NCBI RefSeq assembly: GCF_021130785.1
Contig: NC_060211.1
Span: 22,925,001-22,989,000, forward strand
Length of the DNA stretch: 64,000 nt
Reading direction: 5' to 3'
Source: Homalodisca vitripennis
Lineage: Eukaryota; Arthropoda; Insecta; Hemiptera; Cicadellidae
The translations under genes and the position numbers were made by a program. How positions within the stretch are numbered: the first letter of the stretch is position 1; each line of letters opens with the position of its first letter. The notes under the pieces were generated by a model. That model did no database searches. It saw nothing but the letters and a program-made list of their open reading frames with translations, and was not told where the DNA came from. Shown here in pieces: positions 49,401 through 61,400 of the stretch.

Positions 49401-52400
49401 CAGTATTTATGGTCGTCTTTGTCGGAGTCAATGGAAAATTATCTGTGCAAGAACCCTAATGTTTCATTAAACTAAATTTTGAAAATGAGAACTTTTCTCT
49501 CGCGCTCCTTTGGTTTTATGGCATATTTAAAAATTAAAACACCATACTAAGCAGTTTTTAAATATGCAGTTTTAAAATACACTCATAAGAATGCCACATG
49601 AGATGCGTACCCAGTTGAGTTGGTCATAATAACAAGTTTCAACTGTTCTTTCTCTTTCATTTTCAGTGTCCACCACAAAGGCCACCCTCCCCTCGACCTG
49701 CATCTCCACCCCCGGCACAGGTAATTGTGTTTTAAACTAACGTACTTACTTTTAATTTAGTACGTTCGTAAACCAAATTAAGCAGTGTAATTTATTAAAC
49801 AACGAGCAGTGAGCTACGCCCCTATTTTCTCATTTGGTGATCATGTTTTGTTTGTTTTTCTTTTTAAAAATCTGATTATTATTATAAAGAAAAGTAATTT
49901 CAAATTTTTTAATTTTTGCCACTATATATGTATAACAGATATCAGAGCTCAATTTTTTTTAGTTTCCTGATAGTAATAATAATCCACCACGACAGTAGGA
50001 AAATTTTGATTCAACTGCTGCCGAAAACAGGAATAAATAACATTAAACTTGAAATTGTTTGTTTCAATCGATCTCAGAAAAAAATTGGGTGCAACAATCG
50101 CTTTTACTTCTAAGTCTTGTTCTGAAAAAGATTTGATACAGAAAGTTGTATCATTGGCGTATCGAACCATGAGATCTTGGTTTGAAAAGTTAAACTTATT
50201 TATCTGTAGAGTAAAAAGTACTAGACCCGAAATCGTCCCTTCAGGACTCCAAGAGTCACTTACCTTAATTTGACCCAACACGAATAAAGCGATATATAAT
50301 AAAGCGGAACATAACGCTCTCAATTTCTGAGATGAGACGAGATCCGTGCTTATGGCAGACTTTGAGTGCCATATAATTCTAATTGGTACACCAGTATCGG
50401 ATGCAACACATAGTGAAAACCTTTGGAAAGATCTATAAACATGCTCGGCACATGTTCTCTTTTTCCAAACAATTGAGAAATGACTCCAAGATGTTTGTGA
50501 CCGCATCAACCGTGGATGTATTTTTGCAAATCAAAACTGATTTGAGCACAGTACTGAAATCGTTCCAATAAACTTTTTTCAAATAACTTTGATGATTGTT
50601 ACAACTGAAATAGAATGATAGTTGTTTAGAGTAGCCATGTCCCATCGATTTCACACTCCTACTTGGAATTCAGTCTCTACACAATGTGGGCCATCTCCGC
50701 CTCAATCACAGGGGTCAGAGCAAATGATGGATCGGGCAACGCAACAGATGAAAAATAATTTATGAACGTCTAAGAAATTTCTAATGGGTCTTCAATTAAC
50801 TTGTCTCCTGTTTTTATTTTTGGGAATCGTACCTTTTAGCGATTCGCATCCTTTGAAGTTCCAATTCGCTATCCCGAATTTCGCAATCCTAGATCCCAAT
50901 TTTTGTAAGAAAGATCCCAATCATCAGACATGTTAGTTTTGATGGACGTTGAAACGAGAGGGTTAAAAATATGAAGTTATCATTTGCTCTTAGATAGTGT
51001 GTACCTACCTTGATACATTAAAACCAACCATAGTACACTGTAATGTATGCGAGTCGACACTGTACTCTCTATGGGTCGGGAAGAATAATTAAACTACACA
51101 TTTAGAGTAACATTGCTCTAGGACCGCTCGTAAAGGAACGGACGGGACGCGGAGGTTACATGACGGTGTCTGGTGGTGGACTCCGGGTGGACTGCTGGCT
51201 GGCCAGCTTGGACCGTTGGTTGTAGGGTAGTGGCGTGATGTGACGTCACAGGAGAGCAGCCTATGAGCATTCTTTATTCTTTTAGACCACATCGTATGTT
51301 ACATCGCCTGACAATACATACTGCCAACATCACTGGTGCAGACATTAAATATCACTATGGATACCTACCAACTTAGTACTTCTCACACTAAATACACTAC
51401 AATCCTCCCCCTTAAATACATAAGTCCCCTACAATTTTAGAAATTTATCAATTACAATTTGTTTTACAATTCTCCAATTTTAAATCAATTACAATGAATA
51501 AGAAAATTGACATTATACTCTTTTATTTTTGTAAGTATAGATTATAGAGAACAAAATACAAACTCAATATAATCATTTAACACAAATATCAAACACTTCA
51601 ATCAAAACCAATAAATCAGAATATAGCAATTAATACACATTGAATGAACACAATTAACAAATCGATAATAATAATGCTTAAACAATATTAATTATATACA
51701 AGTCACAATTGGGTTGTATTTACAAGTCCATTTTGACTAAAGGTTTACGATCCCTTAGTGGGTATCGTCTAACAGGTGTCATTTGTTTGGGTGAAACGCT
51801 GGAACTGTTATTGTTTACATTTGTACGTGGGCTGGGGCTTTGCCCCTGAGCGTTTCTGTTATTGTTATGGTTTTGCGGAGAGGGGGGCAAGGTCGTTGCT
51901 AAAAGTACTGGCGACCTTGCGCTCGCTCTGTCCCGCGACTGTATATCGATCGTTTCCTGCGTGTGCTCTGTTGCCACGCTTGCGTCTGGGAGTCTAGGCA
52001 TTGTTGTCAACTCAGAGATTTCCGGACTACACTGTAAACCTACCAACTGGTCGATATGTCGTTTCCACCTCATGCCCGTATTCAGTTCAACTAAATACGT
52101 GACTGGTCCTAATCGTGAAACTACCACACCTGGTATCCACTTATTTCTACCTCTGTAATCTCTGGCTATGATTGGTTGTCCAATAGCTAACTGTCTAGTT
52201 TTACTACCCCTATAGTACAAATCGTTGTTTTTCTTGATTATCTGACATTATTGCTTTAACATTTGGGCGAATTAAATCTAACCTAGACTTTAGCGATCTG
52301 CCCAACATTAATTGAGCTGGCGATAGATTGGTAGTAGAATGCACTGTATTTCTATAAGTGAACAGGAAGTTACTCAAAGCTAATTCTAAATCCTTGGAAT

Positions 52401-55400
52401 TATGAAGAGCTGTTTTCAATTTATTTTTAATAGTTCTGACTGACCGTTCTGCCAAACCATTGGTTTCTGGGTGGTCTGGTGGTGAAAACGTGTGTTTGAT
52501 ACCATTTGACATCAAAAATTCTTTAAACTCTTGACTGGTAAAAGGTGGTCCGTTGTCGGACACTATGTGGTCTACAATACCATACCTACTAAATAATTCC
52601 CTTAATTTCACAATCGTGTGAACAGCTGCCGTTGAAGCAACGGGCAACACCTCTGGCCACTTAGAGTACGCATCTTTTACCACCAAAAATAACTTGGACT
52701 GAAAAGGTCCAAAAAATTCAATATGAATTCGAGACCAAACTCGTTCCGGAACATTCCAATGATGCAGGAAAGCCTTGGGCGGTTTTGCTCGTTCCTCCAA
52801 ACAGGCTGCACAGCTGTTAGCTAGTTGTTCTATGTCCCGGTCGATATTAGGCCACCATACATATGCACGGGCTAATGCCTTCATGCGAACAATACCTATG
52901 TGTGAAGTATGCAATTCGTTCAGAATGTTTATTCTGAACCTTTTAGGTATTACCACCCTGTACCCCCACATTAGGATTCCTTGCTCCAAGGTTAATTCCG
53001 ACTGTCTAATTTCAAATGGCTTTAGATCTGGTTCAGTTACAATAGGCCAACCTAATTCTACATAGGATATTACCTTTTTAATTTCACTATCTACCATTGA
53101 TTCTCTTTTTATGTCTACATAGCTTAATGGTATGTCATTTTCAGCTAAACACTGCAAATAGGTACCTATGACATTAATATTAAGGTCATCATCCGAGATT
53201 TCATCTTTAATCTCACTATTTACAGGTAATCTAGATAAAACCATCGGCATTGCCATGGTTTTGGGACTTAACATACACAATCTCATATTGGAAACCACTT
53301 AAAAACAAAGCGTATCGTTGTAACCTACTGGCTGCGAAAGCAGGTAACCCTTTCTTTGGTCCAAAAATAGCCACTAAAGGCTTATGATCAGTCTTTAACA
53401 AAAACTGTGTACCATATAAATATTGACTAAATTTCTTAACACCAAATACAATGCTTAATGCTTCCTTATCTATTTGTGAATAGTTTTTCTCAGCGCTATT
53501 TAACACTCTACTTGCGAATGATATAGGTCTTTCTGTACCGTCGTATTGAATCTGACTCAAAACTGATGCAATGCCATATGGACTAGCATCACTGGCTACC
53601 ACTAGTGGTAATGCAGGATCATAATGCGCTAAAACTTCAGCAGAGATTAACTTTTGCTTAATCTCTTGTAGTGCCTTCTTACATGCTAAATTAAATACAA
53701 AATCGGTATCCTTTCTTAACAACTGATACATTGGGGTTAAAATAGTGGATATCCTAGGAATGAAACGTGAATAGTAATTAACAAGACCAAGGAAGGCTTT
53801 AAGCTGTGTCACATTTTGAGGTTCAGGTGCCTTGACAATTGCTTCAACCTTACTAGGTGCGGTATGCAACCCTTGTTTACTGATAACAAAACCTAAATAT
53901 TCTAAACTGTCACAGAAAAATTTACATTTGTTCTTGCTCACTGTGAACCCATTGTCTTCAAGTCTTTGACACACTAGTCTAAGTCTATGCATGTGTTCCT
54001 CATTGTTTTTACCTGTTACTAGAATGTCATCTAAAAATACAGTTACCCCCGGGATACCTTGTAATGTTCGTTCTATTATTCTCTGGAATATTCCCGGTGC
54101 TGAACTGATACCAAAACATAGGCGATTGTAAGCATACAATCCTTTGTGTGTGCTAATTGTACAATACGTTTGACTATCTACATCTAGTTTAAGCTGCTGA
54201 TAAGCTGAAGATAAATCTATTTTAGAGAATTTTTCTCCGTTTTGTAGGCTGGCAAATATTTCTTCAATTTTCGGTAACGGGTGTCGGTCTACCTCCAAGA
54301 AAGGATTTACAGTTATTTTATAATCCCCACAAATTCTTATTTTCCCATTAGCCTTAATCATTGGTACAATGGGAGTCCCCCATTCACTGGTATCTACTGG
54401 TGAAATAACGTTCTCTTGTTCTAGTCTAGTCAGCTCGGCTTCTACTTTTTCTTTAAGTGTAAAAGGTAACGTCCTAGGTTTAAAGTATTTTGGTACTACA
54501 TTTTCTTTTAACTTTAATTTAACTGGTGCACCCTTGAAACATCCCAACTTATCCGTAAATACATTTGGAAACTCATTGTACAGTAATTCTACTTGTTTGT
54601 TGTTGTTGACAACAGACGGATTGACAGATGTTTGTTTGTTTACCTCTACAGGTGTGTTGTGGCTTCCACTGACAGGCGTGCATGCGTCTGCCGCGCTGCC
54701 GCCTGCAGTTGGCACAACCCCCACCATGCTCGTGCGATCGGCTGACTGTACATTGTTTACATTACTAGGCACTCTAACTGTTAAATCTAATGCTTGCATC
54801 CAATCACGCCCTAACAAGGGATTAGCCCCATTAGCTACGATGTATAAAGCTAATTGTTTCTCTTTACCTTTATGTTGTACATTGACCATAACCTTACCTA
54901 AAGGCCTGATCTTTTCATGTGTATATGAACTTAATACTAAGCTAGTTGGATACATGTTTATATTTCCTAACTTAGTCTTACAATCTTTTTCTGACATAAC
55001 TGAAACACAAGCTCCACTATCGACTTCAAATACAATTTCCTTACTTTCCACTAATAACTGTACCGTTATTGGCTCAATTTTATTAATCTTAGTTTCTATT
55101 TCTTTAACCGTAAATAGATTGGAAATGTCATACACATCGTCATTGTCTTTATGTTTCCAGTGATTATCTGAACCGTACTCTGCTGATTCTTTACTTTCCT
55201 CTACATAGTGCTGCCTACCTTTATAAACATATTGCTTTTTATTGCTGTAAAACTGTTTCCCTTTAGCTGAAAGCTCCTTAGACCTATTTGTAAAAACATT
55301 TGGTTTGTTCTCATTAGGTTTGTTAACATAATTTTTCGATCTACAAACTCTTTCAAGGTGTCCCTTCTTTTTACAATGATTACACGTGTACTCACGAAAC

Positions 55401-58400
55401 CGACATTGCGATGCTGTGTGTGATCCTCGCTTGCCGCAACAATAGCAGGTGATGTCTCCCAGCGCCTTCCCGCCGTCCGATGACCGTCTCGCTGCGATGC
55501 TCGCCGCCTGTGTCCTTTTCGGTATCGACCCGCTGCTCTGCATCCGGTGAATACGTCCTCCTGCAGTTGTCATCTGGGCCGCCCCCTTCTCAGCAAATTC
55601 CATTGCAGTAGCTAGTTGCACGGCTTTTTCATAAGTGAGGTTCTCCTCCCCGAGAAGTCTTTTCTGTATCTGTTGGTCTCGCAGACCCGCGACTAATCTG
55701 TCCCTTAAGTAGTCTGGCAATTTATCACCAAATTCACAATACTTAGATAACTGTTTTAAATGCACAATATAATCGCTAACCGTTTCATGATCCAATTGAT
55801 TCCGCCTACTAAATTTAAATCTTTCCGTGATAAAAGAAGGCTTAGGATGCAGATGATTCGCTATAGTGTCCACAATTTCCTTGTACGACTTGTCAGACGG
55901 TTTGTCTGGTGTAATTAAGTCTTTCAGTAACGTATAGGTCCTTACACCCATAACTGTCAACAAAGTGCTTAGTTTCTTTGAATTATCGATATCATTACAA
56001 TCAATAAAAAACTCAAATCTCTCTATATAAGACTGCCACGATTCTTCCGCACTATCAAAATAACCCATAGACCCGATAGTTGCCATTTTGTTTTCTTGTA
56101 CACTCCGTAATAACTGTTTAAAATGTCCCCGGTAAAAATAATCGTCTAACGGCATTAATTGCAACGATTAAAATCAGCTTGTGCGCTGCTTACACCAAGA
56201 ATAGTTTATATCGATCGGCGTACCTTACTACTCCCGACCGTTGGAATGTCCGGAATGTCCTTGCACATTCGCGGTTATTTGCACGTGTTCATTACGATAG
56301 TTGCCCTTCCGCACTAAATCACTGTAATTCACTGTTGTAGTTGTTTTCCTCGTCGCCACTGTAATGTATGCGGGTCGACACTGTAATCTCTATGGGTCGG
56401 GAAGAATAATTAAACTACACATTTAGAGTAACATTGCTCTAGGACCGCTCGTAAAGGAACGGACGGGACGCGGAGGTTACATGACGGTGTCTGGTGGTGG
56501 ACTCCGGGTGGACTGCTGGCTGGCCAGCTTGGACCGTTGGTTGTAGGGTAGTGGCGTGATGTGACGTCACAGGAGAGCAGCCTATGAGCATTCTTTATTC
56601 TTTTAGACCACATCGTATGTTACATCGCCTGACAATACATACTGCCAACATCACTGGTGCAGACATTAAATATCACTATGGATACCTACCAACTTAGTAC
56701 TTCTCACACTAAATACACTACAGTACACGTATATAAATAAGTAATCAGCACCGTCGACCTTCACTCTAGTCGCATGGTTGTTTTTCACACGTCAAACGAT
56801 TGGTTTTAAGTTGTTCAAACTAAGAAAAAAACATATTCTGAGAAAAAAAACACTTACTTTATTTGGAAACCTTCGGTACTCTCACATTTCGACCTCCACC
56901 AAAACAAGCGTGGCCGATCAATTTATTCCTAGGTGGTATTGCTCTATCGTTGCGAAGAAAAACTAGGTTGTGTGTTAATACCATGCAAATTTGCTCTCAC
57001 CTCCTACACTATTTTATGTTGGATCGGATGTAGACATGACAAGTTTACACTTTTTAGCGCCAAATAAGTACATTAATTTACGCGAGATATTAATATAATT
57101 TGGAATTTTCTGAACTGTGAATGTTTAACAATGCTAGGTACAATGGAATTTCAGGTGCAAGTACCCGTAGAAGAGCCACCTCCTCAACCAGTATGTCCTC
57201 CTCGGCCGATGTCGCGAAGAAACCAACAATTTCAGAGCAGTTGGTCTTTTGGAGATCTAGCAGCACCAGCTGAGGTTTGATGAGCACTACTGTTATTACT
57301 TAAATCTTTAAGTTCTTTACCCCTAGAACTGGCAAAGTAATTTACAACTCCTTTATTCCCGCCGTGAGCATGGACCTATGCATATAACAGTTTGGGTGTT
57401 ATTTTAGTATAAATGGGTTTTAACTCTTCAAAGCTACGAGTATTATATCACTGATCCCGTCAACTTCCATCACCCAAGACAACCACCGATAATTTAAGGT
57501 AGACCCTCCCACCGACTTGACCACAGACCAGTACTTTAAGTGTACACCAGACCGCAAAAATCCCAATGTCAGGCGCGGGAATCGAACCTGCGACACCGAG
57601 GCTTACTCCTTCGTCCAAGAGTAGCGCCTTAGACCGCACAGTTATCATGACTAATGTATTAAAAGTGTCGATAGCATACTTAGTACACCAGCTGTTGCTG
57701 TTCGATTCAAGTGGATTGAATGCCAGCTCTAGGGTTAATTAAACTTTTCACCAGTGAGGTCCTGTTTAACAGGAATCAGACAATCTAAACAATAATTAAA
57801 GTCTGAAGATCACAGTGTCCATGAAGTGATGTACTAATTAAAAATAAATAAATTTAATGACATAGTGTACAAAAACAATTAACATGATAATACGACGTTT
57901 TCATTTTTGTAGATTCTTTAGACGACGGGTTTTTGTCGTAATGATCAGACAATTTTAGAATGTACCAGTTACAAAAAAAGACATTTATTAGTCTTAACTA
58001 GAATAATTGTATTATATTTGTAAAATTGTACTGTATTGGTATCGTATTTAATGTAAAAATATGTTAAGAATATATATTTGTTACTTTTAAAATAATTATT
58101 TTAAACTATGACTGTCACGTTTAGTGAGCCGATGATTAATATACTGTATTTGTAATACAGAGTTAAATGTAGAAGCTAGCAAATAATTCTTCATTCAAGT
58201 ATAATTCACTTTATCACTATTTTAAGATATAACTTAAATGTGAAAAATTTGGACATAGAATTTTAATTGGTTGGAATTGTTGCACTAAAATGTAATTTGG
58301 GGAGGAAGATAGGTTTGATGAGTCATCTAAAAAGTATGTCTGTTTTTTAAAGTGATATGTTGCCAAATAAGACTCGTGTGCCAACAAAATTTTTGTGTAC

Positions 58401-61400
58401 ATCAGTGTTTATGGGTGCAATCAATCGAAAAAGATCATGCAGAGCACAATTTGCCCTAGGAAAGGGATAAATCATTAGCAATATGTGTTTTAGATGAATT
58501 TAAGCATGTTAAACTGAAAAATATTACAAAATAATTATGTATATTTTAATATTTGTTAACCTCTTTTATAATCCTCCAATTCTAATCCCCATCAAAATTA
58601 GTGTAGCTAACAATCGATAGATTGCTTAGGGACAAATGCTCTACCGACTTTATGAAAGCTAATTAGTGTCTTTATAAATGTGAATTGGTAATCAGACAAT
58701 CACATAGCAAGACTTGATAACTATGTGGTATCAATAAACATAAAATTAGTAGTTTCATCGTAGTGTTTATTAACGTTACTTATCTTTAAGAACCAGGCTA
58801 GTCAATCATGTAACACACAGGCAGTTTGGGATTGCGGATGGCCGAGCGGTCTAAGACGTCGAGTTTCAGATAGAGATGGCGCAGGTTCGAATCCAGTCTG
58901 CTGCGTTACACTTTTTGTCAGCACTATCGATCTTGTACTGTATCGATTCTCCCTCTTATTCTGTTTGATCAGATCCTCGCACAGGCCAGTGGCCAATGAG
59001 GACGGGCAGAATAAAGCCTAGTCCACACTGGCAGATTTGTGTGCGGATACATTGAATGCAGACTGTATCTTTTTGTATCCGGTGATGTTTGGAGACAGTC
59101 CGCAGACAAACCGCATACAATCAACAGACAGTCTTCATACAATCTGAAAACAGTCTGTATACAGTCTGCAGATAGTTTACATACATTCTGCATACAATTT
59201 GAATACAAAACCTGTATTTTGGGAGACAAAATACAATGTTTTCTTGTTTTCCAACCAAATGGAAGACACGCATACAAATCTGCGTTATCTTGTCTCAATC
59301 TGCAAGTGTAGACACCTCGAGATACAACAGATCCGGGCCCGGGTCAGTATGCACTTAGCCTTCCTCTGAGTAACATCTACTGTGCTTTGCCTTTCGTGTT
59401 GTGGGGTTTTTATTAGTTGTGATTGCGTGCAATAATGACGTCGTGGACACAGGAAAAGACAGTCAAACTGACAGATGAGTTTCATTCACGACGACCAGCT
59501 TTATGGGATGTATCGATCCCAGAATATAAAAACCGGAACAAAAAGTGGGACGCGTTAAAAGAAGTTGCCGAGGTGTTAGCTTTTGATATTGGTGAAGTTG
59601 ATCAAACAATTAAAAATTTGAAAGTGCAGTTTTGTCGTGAGCACAAATCCTTATGAGCCAGAAAAAAGTTGTAGTTCACCAAAGAAGGTTGGGTGGTTTG
59701 GATATGAAATGCAGAAAGTATCCATAAAGTCTGCATACAGTATGCAGACTGTCTGCATACAGTCTGCAAACATTGTATCTCAGTGTGAACTAGGCTTAAG
59801 GCTTCAAATGTGAAGACTTCTCCTTAAAAAACAAAAAAAAACATAAAAAAAACAAAAGGACCTTACATCAATAGTAGAAAATTAAATGACATAAAATGTT
59901 GTTTTATTAATGTACAAAAATAATTTTTTATTTATTAAATCCAATTTAATAACAACGACTGTTTCTATAATTCTATTTTTGTTTCTATAAACCATTAACG
60001 AAATAATTTGTTTTAATTGTTTCTTTAGGAGCCCCCGCCGCGGGTTACGGGCCGCCCAGGCGCAAGACCAGCAGCTCAAGCGGTAAGGATACATGTTATT
60101 TATATCTCATATATACTTTTAGAAATATCATTATAATATTTGTATGCATGCAATTGAAAATTGCTATTGCTACGAGTGTGTAGTAAATTACGCAAATGCC
60201 ACTATAACTGTAATTTAGGAGGTAGAAGAAAATTGCGGCCTTAGAAAGTGCCTTACAGTTCAACTACCGATTCGTTATGGTGTATAAGGAACAGTTTGTA
60301 TATCTGATACTGTAAAATACAGATCACCAATATATTACCCATGTTATTTGGGACAAATCAGTGAAAACAAATGAATGAATTTCTTTTCTATACCCAATTC
60401 ACTTAAAAAAGATAAGATAATTCACACAATTCACGTAATAAACACTATTAAGAGGCAATAAATAGAAATTATGCACTCACCGCTTGCGAAGCATAAAAGA
60501 GAGTTTGCTAATACTTATAAAACGATACATCAGATGACAAGAGGTATCAATATGACCATTTGGTAGATCATGTATAACAATTAAACAATTTTCGATATCT
60601 TATACGCGCCTAACGCAAATCGAGGGCGTATTAAAAATGCCGATGTAAAGCATTCAAAAATAAAATATATTAAAAAGTATTTAAGATAAAACTATATAAA
60701 TTTGAAATTATGAAAAGTAAATAGTTTTCGAAGTTACTATAAATGATGCTTAAATGATTGAATAATTGGTAGGAATATTCTCTATGGCATATTTTATAGT
60801 CGATTAGTAAACAGTCCTAGTTGTCAGATTTTGGGTCCGAGTTAGTGTTTATCAGTACTGTCGATCTTAGCTCCCTTATTCTGTTTGATAAGATCCTCGC
60901 ACAGACTAGTATCCCCTGAGGACGGGCAGAATGAGGCTAAAAGGGATCTTCTTAAAACAAATAAAGCTAAACCCTCATAGCTACGCCTAAGTTAACTGCA
61001 CAAGATGTTTTTGACAAACACAAAATAAACAAAACCTATCAGTAAGTAATATTTGGATAGGTTGCAAATCTGTGATCGAAGTTTTACTAGGCACATTGTT
61101 TTCAGTTTCTGACAGTCAGTTACGTTTTTAAAGTTTCCAGTTCCCTTTGTACTTTGCTAGAAAAACAAATTGGAGTATTTTACAACCAGAGTAGTTAATT
61201 TACATGCTATTTGGTGTGTTATAACATTCAACCGGTTTGCAAATTCTGAATTAAGGAAATGAATTTCAGTGTCCACCACCTCCAGATCCTCGCTCCCGCC
61301 ATGGACGCCAACAACCAGCCAGACAACAAGACCCAACCGACTTGGTTGATTGGAATACGGTAAGACCACGTGTTCCTTGTAGTTAAATGTAGTTAATTCT

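Larger units (their letters stand above)
51039..56722 (-). mobile_element. Gypsy-type LTR retrotransposon, 5,684 bp, antisense in the mini-exon gene intron
   Basis: Two 363-bp LTRs differ at only two positions, so the insertion is young. It is flanked by the 6-bp duplication GTACAC (51033-51038 and 56723-56728). Order on minus: LTR, primer-binding site, gag-protease-RT-RNase H, integrase, LTR, with a polypurine tract before the 3' LTR. No envelope frame is seen. The single gag-pol frame is broken by two frame shifts. By domain order it belongs to Ty3/gypsy. Confidence 0.95.
58830..59860 (+). repeat. tRNA-headed SINE split by a PIF/Harbinger-like insertion
   Basis: The head GGATGGCCGAGCGGTCTAAG (box A) and GCAGGTTCGAATCC (box B) are of Leu/Ser tRNA type and are followed by TTTTTG. 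The body ends CTGTTTGATCAGATCCTCGC and GAGGACGGGCAGAATAA, is interrupted at 59015-59796, and resumes GGCTTCAAATGTGAAG with an A-rich tail to about 59860. A second, headless copy at 60836-60960 confirms the uninterrupted order. Confidence 0.7.

Noticed and set aside
54369..55163. 264-codon plus-strand frame
   Set aside because: Shadow of the retrotransposon pol gene on the other strand.
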